A DNA stretch of 64,000 nucleotides, from positions 1 to 64,000 of the forward strand of contig DASXVU010000020.1 of NCBI GenBank assembly GCA_036504055.1. Reading direction: 5' to 3'. The translations under genes were made by a program, and so were the position numbers. Positions 25,178-34,318 of this stretch are shown here, one piece after another. The DNA comes from Methanomassiliicoccales archaeon. Lineage in GTDB: Archaea > Thermoplasmatota > Thermoplasmata > Methanomassiliicoccales > UBA472. Under the pieces are notes generated by a model. That model had not been told where the DNA came from. It searched no databases and saw only the letters and a list, made by a program, of their open reading frames with translations. Every line of letters begins with the position of its first letter. Within the stretch, counting starts at the first letter, position 1.

Positions 25178-27133
25178 ATGGCTCCAACAAGTTCAAGGAT
25201 CCTCGGCCTAGGGATCGACACGGGCGGAACATTCACCGATGCAGCCATCGTTGACATGAGTTCCATGAAGGTTTTGGCCACTTCGAAATCTCCCACCACA
25301 TATTCGGACCTATCGATCGGTATGCTGGGAGCGGTCGATGGTGTTCTGTCGTCTGGCGCATTCTCAGTTGACGAGATCAAACTGGTGGGCCTTTCCACCA
25401 CCCTTGCGACCAATTCCATCCTGACCGGCAAAGGAGGATCGGTCGGTGTCATATGCATCGGATGGGTACCGAACCCGGAGTGCGACCTGGGTGCCAAGAT
25501 AGTGCACTCGGTCGGAGGAGGGCATGCGGTGAATGGAAGGGAACGCGCTCCGTTGAATATGTTCCAGATGGAACATGCCCTCAACTCTATGATAGGCAAG
25601 GTCGATGCCATCGTTGTCTCCAGCATCTTCAGCGTCCATAACCCGGAACACGAAGAGATCGCCCGCCGGATGATACTGGAGAGGACGGACCGATTGGTGG
25701 TCGCGGGGCATGACCTTACCTCAGAGCTGGGAGTAACGGAAAGGACCATCACCGCCGTGCTGAATGCGAAGCTTATCCCCATCATCGGCGAGTTCCTGAC
25801 CGGTGTGGAGGAATCCCTCCGCAAGAGGAAAATCAATGGCCAGATCATGGTGTTCAAGGGTGACGGATCGATGATGAGCATGGCGGTGGCCAGGGAGAGG
25901 CCGGTCGAGACCGTGCTTTCCGGCCCGGCTGCCAGTCTCATGGGCGGTCGCTTGCTGTCGGGATTGGACAACTGTATCGTACTGGACATAGGCGGCACCT
26001 CCACGGATATCGCCTATCTCGACAAAGGGTTCCCCAGGATCACGAAAGAAGGAGCGACGGTGGGTAACTGGAGAACCAGGGTAAGGGCCATCGATATCTG
26101 GACCAGCGGGTTGGGTGGCGATTCGGATGTGCAAATGGACAGCCATGGAAGTATCGAGATCGGCCCGGACAGGGTGACACCTTTGGCGGTCGCTTCTAAA
26201 CGTAATCCGTATGTGCTGGAAAAGATCAAGACCACCAGAATGACCACCTTCTATACCTGGTATGAAAGGGACCCGACCGGTCTGACCTGGGATGATGCAC
26301 TGGTGTATGATTACATAAAGACATTTGGACTATGCACTCTGTATGAACTTCATGACGCCTTGGAGGATCGCACCTATGTTCCTGAGAACATCAAGTCGTT
26401 GAAGGCCAAGGGGTTCATCTCCCAGACCGGCCTCACCCCGACCGACATCATGCACGCCAAGGGGGTGTACGTATCCGGCGATGTGGCGGCTTCGATGGAA
26501 GGCATCGACATCTTCGCGAACCGGTTGGGGGTTACGTCAGAACAGTTCATCGATACCTTCATGGAGGAGATGGTCACCCGCGTAGGCGCCGAGATAATCA
26601 AGAAACTTATCTATGACGAGGCCGGGGAACTCACCAACTCCCGGTCCCTTGACTATATGATACGCGCCAGCCTCGGTGCGGCCGGTTTCCGTACCATGAA
26701 GATACACGCCATGCTCGATCGCCCGATCGTCGGCATAGGTGCTCCGGCATATGTTTTCGTGCCGGAACTGGAGAAGCGTTTGGACGTCAAGGTGGTCATA
26801 CCGCCCCATGCCGACGTAGGCAACGCGGTCGGTGCGGTGTGCAGTAAGGTATCAGAATCCATCACCCTGCAGGTATATCCAAGGGGCAGCCATTATTGGA
26901 TATTCTCCTCATTGGCCGAACCAGAGAAATTCGAAAATCAGCAGGATGCCGTGGTGAGGGCTAAGGAGATGGCGTCCACCTATGTCAAAGGGAGAGCGAC
27001 GATGGCCGGCGCAAGGGACGTGAAGGTATTGGTCGAAGCCTATCAGGGAAATGAATGCATCGATACCGTAATGCTCAAACACAGATCGAATTGGATCAAG
27101 GTGTGCGCCAGGGCCAGCGGGGACCCGGTCTGA
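25178..27133 (+). CDS. Hydantoinase/oxoprolinase A family protein
   Basis: This 651-residue ASKHA-fold protein opens with the phosphate-binding motif GLGIDTGGTFTDAAIVD. The family marks LSTTLATNSILTG and VLDIGGTSTDIAYL follow in the Hydantoinase_A domain, then a long C-terminal domain that includes a helical bundle and a glycine-rich loop near 560-600. Bacterial homologues hydrolyse hydantoins or 5-oxoproline with ATP, usually with a HyuB partner. No HyuB is encoded nearby, as is common for the methanogen branch, whose substrate is not established. It could also belong to the ATPase proteins that reactivate redox cofactors. The C-terminal half lacks motifs I can name. Confidence 0.82.
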   Translation: MAPTSSRILGLGIDTGGTFTDAAIVDMSSMKVLATSKSPTTYSDLSIGMLGAVDGVLSSGAFSVDEIKLVGLSTTLATNSILTGKGGSVGVICIGWVPNPECDLGAKIVHSVGGGHAVNGRERAPLNMFQMEHALNSMIGKVDAIVVSSIFSVHNPEHEEIARRMILERTDRLVVAGHDLTSELGVTERTITAVLNAKLIPIIGEFLTGVEESLRKRKINGQIMVFKGDGSMMSMAVARERPVETVLSGPAASLMGGRLLSGLDNCIVLDIGGTSTDIAYLDKGFPRITKEGATVGNWRTRVRAIDIWTSGLGGDSDVQMDSHGSIEIGPDRVTPLAVASKRNPYVLEKIKTTRMTTFYTWYERDPTGLTWDDALVYDYIKTFGLCTLYELHDALEDRTYVPENIKSLKAKGFISQTGLTPTDIMHAKGVYVSGDVAASMEGIDIFANRLGVTSEQFIDTFMEEMVTRVGAEIIKKLIYDEAGELTNSRSLDYMIRASLGAAGFRTMKIHAMLDRPIVGIGAPAYVFVPELEKRLDVKVVIPPHADVGNAVGAVCSKVSESITLQVYPRGSHYWIFSSLAEPEKFENQQDAVVRAKEMASTYVKGRATMAGARDVKVLVEAYQGNECIDTVMLKHRSNWIKVCARASGDPV

Positions 27134-27195
27134 AGATATGATTTCCTGGGTCGCATGGTTAATACCGTTATGCGCGTGCCATGCAAACACCCACC

Positions 27196-27218
27196 GGGAT
27201 GGAGTCGACCTCCATCCC
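27196..27218 (+). terminator. Hairpin downstream of hydantoinase-like gene
   Basis: GGGATGGAG at 27196-27204 pairs perfectly with CTCCATCCC at 27210-27218 around a 5-nt loop, 62 nt after the stop codon. No T-run follows. Confidence 0.45.
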
Positions 27219-27344
27219 AAGACAGTCCTAAGCCTAGAATGGACCGACCTCTTGGTTTGACATAGAGACTTATGATCAAATTCTCAATCATTCTAACAAA
27301 AAATATCAATGAGACCATTATTACATTGGATGTAAGGATGATCG

Positions 27345-29114
27345 ATGAGCTCGGAGACCGTACTACTGTTCGATATCACATTGATGCTGATAGTATCGGG
27401 TGTATGCTCCATCGTCCTCAAGAAGCTTAAACTTCCCACGATCATCGGCTATCTGATCGCTGGCTTTCTTCTCGGCCCGCATATATTCCCCGAAGTGGTC
27501 ATACAGGAATCCACCGTAACGATCTTCGCTAGCATGGGTATCGTCTTGCTGATGTTCTATATCGGCCTGGAGCTCAACCTCCGAGGCCTGAAGAAGGTGG
27601 CATCCTATGCGATGATCATCGTCGCCATCGAGATGACGATGATGGTGGTGATCGGCTATGCACTGGGATTGGGGCTGGGAATGGAAAGCGCCCAGGCACT
27701 GTTCCTGGGAGTCACCATCTCTTGTGCCAGTACCGCTGTGGTTCTGGGGGTCATCAAGGACAACGAGCATATGAAGGGAAGGTTGTCCCGTGCGGTAACT
27801 GGCATACTGATAATGGAAGATATCGGACTGATCGTCATACTTGCCTTGGCGACCCCGATCATCGGGGGAACGACCTCCACCTCGATGGTTGAAACGATCG
27901 TCATCATCGTCTCTTTCATCGGCATCACGGTCGTCATGGGATTGGCATTGATCCCAAGGTTCATGGACTGGGTGAACAAGCACTATTCGGGGGAGACGCT
28001 CTTCCTGGTGGCGGTAGGGATAGGTTTCGGTCTGTCGCTAGTCTCCAGCGCGCTTGGCCTCTCGGTGGCCATCGGTGCCTTCCTGGCTGGCATACTCATC
28101 TCACAATCCACATGCTCAAAGGTGGTGGAGAGGAAGGTGGAGCCCATGAAGGAGATGTTCATGGCCATCTTCTTCATCTCCATTGGCCTTCAGCTCGATC
28201 CAGGGCTGATCTGGGCGGGTCTACCTCTGGCCATAACCATAGCCGTTATCTTTATCGTCGGGAAGATGACTAGTGTCATCATCGGATGCTATGCTGCGAA
28301 CTTTAGGTCACGTTCCAGCTTCTATATCGCTGCCAGCATGGTCTCCATGGGTGAGTTCACGTTCGTCGTTGCCAAGGTGGCTCTGGACGGAAATCTGATA
28401 GGCATGGACATCTACTCCTCGGTGATCGCGGCGGCGGTGATCACCATGGTGATGCTCCCTTATATTTCCAGATCGTCCCCTGGCGTCTTCAGTTGGCTGA
28501 TCAAAAAGGCACCGGCCAAGATGGTCAACACCATGTCTCGTATAGAGGGCTCCCGGCTCGAGGCCAGAGAGAGTATGGCCAAATCATCCAAGATAAGATC
28601 GACCGTGCATAAGCAGATCTACCTGATCTTCATCGACTTTGTGCTGATAATCGGCACTCTTCTGGCTATCAATCTTATCACCATCATCAAGGATTTTGTA
28701 ACAGCCGCCTCTGGCAGTGATTCAATTGCCTCCGTCGTCCTGCTGGTCATGGCATTGATCGTGATAATCCCAGCAACGATCCATCTGGCCCAAAGGATCA
28801 GTGTTATCGCCATCAGCCTATCGATGCAATCGGCCCATGAACGGAATCACAGCCTTTCGGCAATGATGCGAACCTATCGCTTGTTCATGAACATCGGCAC
28901 CGCCATATCCTTCATCCTGTTGATCGTCCTGATATACCCGCTGCTGCCGTCCATTAAGGGGTTGCCAATCTCTTCCTTCGAAGTTGTGATAGGAGTGATG
29001 ATCGTGTCCTGGCTGGCATGGGACGTCATCGACAGACGGTATGACCGGGTAACAACGGCCCTCTCAAATTCGATAGAGACGGGGGGCAGAGAATCGGATG
29101 CCGAAAAGAGCTGA
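27345..29114 (+). CDS. Kef-type cation/proton antiporter (CPA2)
   Basis: The 589-residue membrane protein has twelve or more helices in its first ~400 residues. It has the CPA2 signatures LKLPTIIGYLIAGFLLGP in helix 2 and the antiporter core with ISCASTAVVLG and ITRAVTG-like stretches; the EDIG motif (ILIMEDIGL) and the GAFLAGILIS motif are also intact. After the transport domain is a linker and a second membrane block of four helices (about 420-570) where KefC-type proteins carry a nucleotide-binding RCK domain. No Rossmann RCK fold is visible, so gating is unlike KefC. Likely K+ or Na+/H+ exchange across the cytoplasmic membrane. Confidence 0.88.
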   Translation: MSSETVLLFDITLMLIVSGVCSIVLKKLKLPTIIGYLIAGFLLGPHIFPEVVIQESTVTIFASMGIVLLMFYIGLELNLRGLKKVASYAMIIVAIEMTMMVVIGYALGLGLGMESAQALFLGVTISCASTAVVLGVIKDNEHMKGRLSRAVTGILIMEDIGLIVILALATPIIGGTTSTSMVETIVIIVSFIGITVVMGLALIPRFMDWVNKHYSGETLFLVAVGIGFGLSLVSSALGLSVAIGAFLAGILISQSTCSKVVERKVEPMKEMFMAIFFISIGLQLDPGLIWAGLPLAITIAVIFIVGKMTSVIIGCYAANFRSRSSFYIAASMVSMGEFTFVVAKVALDGNLIGMDIYSSVIAAAVITMVMLPYISRSSPGVFSWLIKKAPAKMVNTMSRIEGSRLEARESMAKSSKIRSTVHKQIYLIFIDFVLIIGTLLAINLITIIKDFVTAASGSDSIASVVLLVMALIVIIPATIHLAQRISVIAISLSMQSAHERNHSLSAMMRTYRLFMNIGTAISFILLIVLIYPLLPSIKGLPISSFEVVIGVMIVSWLAWDVIDRRYDRVTTALSNSIETGGRESDAEKS

Positions 29115-29203
29115 GGATGTATCTGGTACGATCGAGTTCCAGAACAGCCTATGCGAGAATAGATGAACGAGAGGGTCCCATTTGTCTCTTAGAGAGTGAT
29201 TGG

Positions 29204-29467
29204 ATGACAGTTAAAATCGAGGTGTTCACGTCAACCTGCGGCAAATGCAAGAAATTGGAGCAGGTCGTGCACGAGGCGGTCGACGAGATGAAGATCGATG
29301 CCGAGATAGTCAAACTCCAAGACGGTATCCAGGTAAGAGAGCGTGGGGTTACACGAGTGCCCGCGCTTTTCGTGAACGGAAAGCTGGTCCTGGAAGGGAG
29401 AGTGCCCCTCATCAGGGAGACCATGGACATCATCCGGGACGCCATGAACGACATCACCTATGCGTGA
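29204..29467 (+). CDS. Small thioredoxin-like protein (CGKC)
   Basis: The 87-residue thioredoxin-fold protein has the redox motif STCGKC at residues 10-15 and the cis-proline region RVPALFVNGKLVLEG near 50. It belongs to the archaeal 'redox-active disulfide protein' group of mini-thioredoxins, which act as thiol-disulfide carriers. I use the ATG at 29204 because the frame upstream is not conserved and the paralogue at 34319 starts at the same place; AGAGAGTGA precedes it. The upstream antiporter gene ends 90 bp before. Its reductase could be the flavin enzyme at 4.4 kb, although that protein lacks a CxxC. Confidence 0.85.
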   Translation: MTVKIEVFTSTCGKCKKLEQVVHEAVDEMKIDAEIVKLQDGIQVRERGVTRVPALFVNGKLVLEGRVPLIRETMDIIRDAMNDITYA

Positions 29468-29594
29468 CGGCCGCCTGTATGCAGTATTGACCAGGATCAT
29501 CGCGCTGGCAATTCAAAGCCCATCTCATGCCAATAGACTGACGAACGTATGATGCCCACACCATACCGGGCGTGAGCGGCGTTTCCTAAGGGAC

Positions 29595-29605
29595 ATATAT
29601 ATTTA
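29595..29605 (+). promoter_or_regulatory. TATA box of lysine-rich protein gene
   Basis: CATATATATTTA is centred ~31 nt before the ATG at 29631. With the usual archaeal spacing this puts the transcription start within about five bases of the start codon, so the mRNA is probably leaderless. No ribosome site is present, which agrees. Confidence 0.6.
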
Positions 29606-29630
29606 CGGCGGTAGCATAGACAATGTTCGT

Positions 29631-30080
29631 ATGGCACCGAAGACGCCAAAGGTAGAGGCCAAACCGGCCAAGGCAGAGGCTAAGAAAGTGACGAAGAGCA
29701 AGAAAGCCATCGCACCAGAAAAGAAGGCGGACGTCAAGAAGCCCGTCGCGACGGTCAAGACCGTGAAGGACGTGGTGGCAAAATCCAAGACGGCGCTCAA
29801 GGCCAAGGTCAAGAAACAATCCTCTGCGAAGGCGAACAAAGCCATTGAAAAGATCAAAGCAAAGAAGCTGTCAGATGCCAATTATCGAAAAGGCGTTGAA
29901 GATTTGGAGGCAAAGAGACTAGCGACCGCCGCCAAGGAGACCCCGATCGCAAAAAAGCTGACCGCCAAGGAACGCAGGGCTGAGGCTGCCAGCGATCTTA
30001 AGAAGACCGAGCTAAAGTCCAAGACGAAATCCAGCAGCCATAAGGAGCATGAGAAACAGCCACAGCCGAGATGGAAATAA
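29631..30080 (+). CDS. Lysine/alanine-rich basic protein, possible nucleoid-associated protein
   Basis: The 149-residue protein consists almost only of Lys, Ala, Val, Thr and Glu with scattered Pro in its first half (PKTPKVEAKPAKAEAK) and a predicted helical, charged second half ending KEHEKQPQPRWK. There are no cysteines and no membrane segment. The composition resembles bacterial histone H1-like proteins and eukaryotic H1 tails. No known archaeal chromatin domain (histone fold, Alba, MC1, HTa) is visible. DNA compaction is therefore an inference from composition. The opposite strand is also open because of the codon bias, but the strong leaderless promoter supports this strand. Confidence 0.7.
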   Translation: MAPKTPKVEAKPAKAEAKKVTKSKKAIAPEKKADVKKPVATVKTVKDVVAKSKTALKAKVKKQSSAKANKAIEKIKAKKLSDANYRKGVEDLEAKRLATAAKETPIAKKLTAKERRAEAASDLKKTELKSKTKSSSHKEHEKQPQPRWK

Positions 30081-30188
30081 GACCATCTGGCCTGTTCAGA
30101 CGCATGCCTCTTGGAGAGGTCGGCGTGATCCAGCCGCTTCTCCAGGTCAATTTTTATACGAGTTGCTATGAATCCATTCTGACAAATA

Positions 30189-30644
30189 ATGGTGATCTTC
30201 CGGACACGTCTGATAGGTCCTGGAGCAAAAGGAGAAGGGCCTTCGATCGTTACCAACGCAGCTCAAAGCCGTTCATTAGGAGACCTTGAAGAGGTCCAGG
30301 TCAAAGGGACCATCAATGGAGTAAGCTTTGAAGGTTTGTTCATCTCAAACGGGGACGGAACACATTACCTTAACCCTGACCGAGGAACACTGTTAGAGGC
30401 GCATTTGAATGTCGGGGATGAATTCGTAATCTGGGTCGAACCATTGCCATCTCCTCCTTTGGAACTTCCGGACGATCTGAAGGAGGCGCTGATGCACGAT
30501 CGATCCGCCAACGAGACATTCGAGTCGTTGCCTCCTCGGCGTAAACGGGAGCACGTCGAGTATATCGAAGACGCTAAGATGTCTAATACAAGGACAGCGA
30601 GGGTCCGTAGAACGATCGAAAGGCTCAAAGAGGGCAGTAGCTGA
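30189..30644 (+). CDS. DUF1905 + YdeI/OmdA-like protein
   Basis: The 151-residue protein combines two small domains. An N-terminal beta-barrel of the DUF1905 type (strands FRTRLIGPGAKGEGPSIV, VKGTINGVSFEGLF and a C-terminal strand with DEFVIWVE) comes first. A helical OmdA/YdeI tail with the pattern ALMHDRSANETFESLPPRRK and HVEYIEDAK follows, then Arg-rich helix TARVRRTIERLKEG. Bacterial YdeI has been linked to antimicrobial-peptide tolerance; the archaeal role is unknown. It is transcribed alone, with ATG at 30189 used as start. Confidence 0.77.
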   Translation: MVIFRTRLIGPGAKGEGPSIVTNAAQSRSLGDLEEVQVKGTINGVSFEGLFISNGDGTHYLNPDRGTLLEAHLNVGDEFVIWVEPLPSPPLELPDDLKEALMHDRSANETFESLPPRRKREHVEYIEDAKMSNTRTARVRRTIERLKEGSS

Positions 30645-30673
30645 ACGCCGTTACGGAAGAAAGAGTCGGTTCG

Positions 30674-31075
30674 TCATTCCATCTCGATCTTGCCAGTGAC
30701 AACCAATTCAACATCCACCCCCATATTGCCAAGCCATTTCTTTGCCAGGTCTAAGATGTCTTGATGCTCTCCCTTATCGAAAACAGCCTGAGGAACCCGA
30801 AGTGTCATTTTCTTGAATATCCTCATCTCCTCCGCCTCTTCCACTGAAGCGCACGAGGGGGTTTTCTCCCGGTATATCGCCTCGATTTCACCATCTTCGG
30901 TCCTACATGTGAAAGACACCTCAAGACCTCCTTCCCCGTTCGACAAGTTGCTCGTATAGCTGCCAGACATCCTGCTGATGTTAAAATGCATCCTTTTCAG
31001 CTCGGCTATGAATTTTCTGATATCCTCGCTGTTGCCAGACAGCTCTAGCCGATTTCCTTCGTTATTCACAGACAT
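30674..31075 (-). CDS. Hypothetical acidic protein
   Basis: 133 residues, predicted alpha/beta, soluble. It has an N-terminal helix IRKFIAELKRMHFNISRMS, a beta segment with LEVSFTCRTEDGEIEAIYRE and a C-terminal helix-strand ending VELVVTGKIEM. I recognise no family. Codon-level plausibility, an ATG start and the convergent position relative to the OmdA-like gene support a real gene. Its promoter would lie in the AT-rich DNA near 31090-31110. Confidence 0.6.
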   Translation of the reverse strand: MSVNNEGNRLELSGNSEDIRKFIAELKRMHFNISRMSGSYTSNLSNGEGGLEVSFTCRTEDGEIEAIYREKTPSCASVEEAEEMRIFKKMTLRVPQAVFDKGEHQDILDLAKKWLGNMGVDVELVVTGKIEME

Positions 31076-31419
31076 GATGGAATCATTTGACCCTCGTTGT
31101 AATAAATTATCTCTTGAGAGGCTATGGTTGAAGCATTGTTTCGTTCGATCGGAGCCATCAATTGACCGATATCGTAGTGTGATTGGACAAAAATCTGAAC
31201 TCCTTCTTTGCGAGAATCGTTGTTACTGTCCAAAAACGAGATATGTCTTTCACCCGATTTGTTCAGCAATAACAATTGTCCCGTTCAACGAGCTTTCGAT
31301 TATCAGAGACAATTGACTCCTCAGCTCATAGCCTGAATGCGCTCTAAATAATGCAGGGTTTGTTGGATCGCACCAGAAAATATATGGACCGGTCACTCCA
31401 AGGTAGGTTGGGTTGACCA
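31076..31419. other. Intergenic region upstream of msrA
   Basis: 344 bp that contain the promoters of the leftward hypothetical gene and of msrA. A TATA-like AAAATATATGG at about 31377-31386 sits ~35-40 nt before the msrA ATG. No credible gene or RNA is seen in the remainder. Confidence 0.45.
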
Positions 31420-31902
31420 ATGGATAACAATCTTCGCAAAGCAGCTTTCGCAGGCGGTTGTTTCTGGCATGTTGAGGCAGATTTTCGTCAGATCAGGGGC
31501 GTAGTGGATACCGCCGTGGGCTATGAGGGAGGTAACTTCCCTAATCCGAGGTACGAGGACACCCACGATGGCAAGACAGGCCACGCCGAGACCGTAGAGG
31601 TCACCTATGACCCGAACGTGGTCGCATACGAGCAGTTGCTGGATGCGTTCTGGGAGATGATAGATCCCACTCAACTCAACAGACAGGGCCCGGACAAAGG
31701 TAGCCAATATCGCTCGATAATATTCTATTTCGACGAAGACCAAAAGAACGCGGCCGAAGCATCGAAAGAAAAACTGGGAAAATCCGGGAAATATGATAAG
31801 CCCATAGTCACGGAAATTGTACCGGCAATGACATTCTGGAGAGGGGAGGAGTACCACCAAAGATATTTCGAAAAGCATGGCATGCGAACTTGCAAGATGT
31901 GA
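31420..31902 (+). CDS. msrA: Peptide methionine-(S)-sulfoxide reductase MsrA
   Basis: Repairs oxidised methionine by a thioredoxin-dependent reaction in the cytoplasm. The 160-residue protein carries the catalytic motif GGCFW (Cys14), the adjacent Glu in HVEADF, the substrate-binding block VGYEGG and YRSIIFYFDEDQ, and a possible resolving cysteine three residues from the C-terminus (RTCKM). The usual GCFWG(x)E reads GCFWHVE, a common archaeal variant. Two mini-thioredoxins encoded at 29.2 and 34.3 kb are natural electron donors (inference). It is transcribed alone. Confidence 0.93.
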   Translation: MDNNLRKAAFAGGCFWHVEADFRQIRGVVDTAVGYEGGNFPNPRYEDTHDGKTGHAETVEVTYDPNVVAYEQLLDAFWEMIDPTQLNRQGPDKGSQYRSIIFYFDEDQKNAAEASKEKLGKSGKYDKPIVTEIVPAMTFWRGEEYHQRYFEKHGMRTCKM

Positions 31903-31949
31903 GGTCTCGTTTTTCCTGATAATGGGATATTTGCGGAAATTCCACTGCT

Positions 31950-32225
31950 CTATGCCATAGTGCCCTGGTTCCGCCGGAAGCTAAGGATCAGATAGATGAC
32001 GGTGATGTTAAGCGCCAGAGCGATCAGGTTCCACAGCATGATGGGGATATCCGCCAGGATCATGCCGTAGAAGAACCAGAGGGTCATGCCCAGGCTCAGC
32101 AGGATGGGCATCGTCAAGGACACGTCGTTCATGTGCTTGGTACGGTAGCCTTTGACGATCTGAGGAACGAACCCGACCGTAGTAAGCATTCCTGCCATGA
32201 GGCCGAGCATTGTCCACGTTTCCAT
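31950..32225 (-). CDS. SemiSWEET / PQ-loop membrane protein
   Basis: 91 residues with three transmembrane helices. The PQ motif is present in TVGFVPQIVKGYRTK in the first helix, followed by DVSLTMPILLSLGMTLWFFYG and the Asn of MLWNLIAL. The size equals one SWEET half-unit, and semiSWEETs dimerise to form small sugar transporters. The actual solute here is unknown. The start is set at the ATG encoding METWTML; a GTG five codons upstream is possible. It ends in TAG. Confidence 0.85.
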   Translation of the reverse strand: METWTMLGLMAGMLTTVGFVPQIVKGYRTKHMNDVSLTMPILLSLGMTLWFFYGMILADIPIMLWNLIALALNITVIYLILSFRRNQGTMA

Positions 32226-32275
32226 CGAACGAGCCAACACCGGTGGCGAATATCACGCTTTCGATACGCTTTTCA

Positions 32276-32746
32276 TCATTTCGATTCGACAGGCATGAGT
32301 ATCTTTGAATAGAGGATCATCACCCCGTCTATCATCTCCGGCTTCTTGGAGAATATCTCTAAGCAGGGGCCAGAGCCCCTGAGGCCCTGGTCATCGATCC
32401 ATCTCTCCAATTCCTGATAGGCCATTCTATACTCGCTCCCGGGCCCCTTGAATGATAACGACGCGACCTTCTGGACGGGCATATGCCTTACCTTTATACC
32501 CCCCGCCTCCTTGCCCGGCCCCTTGAAGGTGATTCCAATCTCGCTTCGGCAATTCTCTGGTGGTACTCTCTCGGGATTGTCGAAGTATATTCCCATCGGG
32601 TGCAACCCGGACATCACCCTTTGCTCCTTTGCCCAGCCATATAGCCTTGGCATGAACTCGTCCCAGGGCACGCTATCGTATCGACCCGTGTACTCGATAT
32701 ATGCCAGATCCGTTTCCTTCCTTTCCTCGAGCTTCGGCTTTGTCAT
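32276..32746 (-). CDS. GyrI-like small-molecule-binding protein
   Basis: The single GyrI/SHS2 domain (AraC effector-binding-like) of 156 residues has typical elements such as LAYIEYTGRYDSVPWDEF, RLYGWAKEQRV, GIYFDNPERVPPENCRSEIG and VASLSFKGPGSEYRMAYQELERWI. Stand-alone proteins of this type bind or hydrolyse small hydrophobic compounds or act as gyrase inhibitors in bacteria; no DNA-binding domain is attached. The ATG at 32746 was chosen since GGGGATGA lies just before it. The gene follows an MFS exporter gene on the same strand with ~70 bp between, so the two may deal with the same compound (inference). Confidence 0.8.
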   Translation of the reverse strand: MTKPKLEERKETDLAYIEYTGRYDSVPWDEFMPRLYGWAKEQRVMSGLHPMGIYFDNPERVPPENCRSEIGITFKGPGKEAGGIKVRHMPVQKVASLSFKGPGSEYRMAYQELERWIDDQGLRGSGPCLEIFSKKPEMIDGVMILYSKILMPVESK

Positions 32747-32816
32747 TTCATCCCCAAGAAAATACGTTGAACGGGAGTTAATTATCTTTCCGGGGCCGCA
32801 GTGAAAGTGCTGTTCG

Positions 32817-34082
32817 CTACAGCGGAGCGCGCTGCACTTCGCCTTGTTCATCCAATGGTCTCACGTTCCGGAAATTGATGAAGAAGGCCGAAATGGCCAC
32901 GATGTACAATATGGCGGCGATGATGAAAGGCAGCTCGAACATGCCGGCAGCGAACATCAATCCCCCGATCACTGTGCTCACGCTGTTCGGGATCCTCCAA
33001 ATGATCGAATTGATTGCACTGGCCAGCCCCCTTTCCTCCGGTGTGATGATGCCCATCAGATAGGAATCCAGGATCGGACCGGCCATGTTCATCAATGCGG
33101 CCCTGATGAAATAAACGACAGCAGCTGGCGCAGCTCCAGGCATGAAAGGTATCGCCAGCATGAATATCGTCGAGGTACCCTGAGTGAATGCGATGGCCTT
33201 CACCGGACCATACTTTTCCGCGATCCTCCCGCTGAACAACGATGCCAATCCGATCGATATGCTGCACACGGCCAGCAATGGTCCGGTCAGTGAGTCGGGA
33301 ACGCCATACTTCAAGTATAGCCAGGTCGGCACGAGCGGAATGACCAGGCCGGCTCCTAGCCCGATAAGACTATTGAATATCGAGAACTTTAGCATCCGGC
33401 GCATGTACGGACCTTTGATCCGGGCCAGCTTCTTTTCCCCGGGTATCCGCTTCCGCAGGTTCTCTTTCATATCCTTCAGAAGACGATGGAGCATTATCGG
33501 CGATATCGCTGCCAGGGCTGCCAAGAACACGAAGAACGCTGAATGCAGAGAAAACGAGCTCCATCCAGTCACCGGAATGAGGAAGGGAATAAGGAACGGC
33601 AGGGTGAAGCCTAGGCTCGTGAACCCACCGTTGATGATGAAGGACATGGAGAAGGCCTTGGTGCGGTTGCCAACGGTGGTCAGGTCAGCTATCATGGCGT
33701 TCCAAGCTGAAAGGAACGCCCCTTCGGCCGCGCCCGCCGTGATCGCTCCGATCAAGAGGAATGTGAAATCGGTGGTGAACGCGTATATCAGAAGCGTCAG
33801 CGGGATCAACGAAAGGCTGACCACCAGGATCCTCTTCCTTCCTATCCGGTCCGCCAGTATGCCGAACGGTATGGCCGTGATGATCATACCAACGCCATTC
33901 ACTCCCAGCAGCAGGCCGATATCCGAGGAACTGATGCCAATCTCGGGAAGGTATGCCGATATGACCATGGTCAGATAGCCGTTGGCCACTGCGGAGAAGC
34001 AGCTAAGATAGATGATCCACCTGACCTTATATGGCACTCCGAAGAACACGCCCCTCTTCATGGGTTTATTTTCGCTGGACAA
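32817..34082 (-). CDS. MFS transporter
   Basis: Major facilitator protein of 421 residues with twelve predicted helices and a basic cytoplasmic loop in the middle (LKDMKENLRKRIPGEKK). The motif A between helices 2 and 3 is clear (GILADRIGRKRIL), and a degenerate copy occurs between helices 8 and 9 (SGRIAEKYGPVKA). The substrate is not predictable; the sequence looks like drug-efflux types. It sits upstream of a GyrI-like gene and ends in TAG. It diverges from a mini-thioredoxin gene across a palindromic AT-rich promoter. Confidence 0.88.
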   Translation of the reverse strand: MSSENKPMKRGVFFGVPYKVRWIIYLSCFSAVANGYLTMVISAYLPEIGISSSDIGLLLGVNGVGMIITAIPFGILADRIGRKRILVVSLSLIPLTLLIYAFTTDFTFLLIGAITAGAAEGAFLSAWNAMIADLTTVGNRTKAFSMSFIINGGFTSLGFTLPFLIPFLIPVTGWSSFSLHSAFFVFLAALAAISPIMLHRLLKDMKENLRKRIPGEKKLARIKGPYMRRMLKFSIFNSLIGLGAGLVIPLVPTWLYLKYGVPDSLTGPLLAVCSISIGLASLFSGRIAEKYGPVKAIAFTQGTSTIFMLAIPFMPGAAPAAVVYFIRAALMNMAGPILDSYLMGIITPEERGLASAINSIIWRIPNSVSTVIGGLMFAAGMFELPFIIAAILYIVAISAFFINFRNVRPLDEQGEVQRAPL

Positions 34083-34223
34083 ACCGATTCACTACCAGAT
34101 GATGATTTTGATTCCAATCGTATCCTATCGGAGGTAAAAGGGAGGTGATACTTCATCCTTAGGTTGGATCGATTCCCTCGCCGAGAGGATTATTGTGGAG
34201 CATTGCTACGTGACACTATCCTA

Positions 34224-34252
34224 ATTATTATAATAATGCTAACATTATATGC
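34224..34252. promoter_or_regulatory. Divergent promoter with perfect AT palindrome
   Basis: ATTATTATAATAAT at 34224-34237 is a perfect 14-bp palindrome, followed by a TATA-like CATTATATG at about 34243-34251. The latter is suitably placed (~70 nt) for the thioredoxin-like gene with a leader that contains AGAAGGG. The palindrome could be an operator or simply overlapping TATA boxes for both directions. Confidence 0.4.
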
Positions 34253-34318
34253 ATACGCGCTGACTCGGTCATGTTAAAATACCGGCGATTGCGCTTTGGT
34301 CTTAGAAGGGAAAAAATT

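Noticed and set aside
29603-29881. Minus-strand frame opposite the lysine-rich protein
   Set aside because: Phe/Leu/Ala-rich complement of Lys codons; the plus strand has the promoter and a sensible start.
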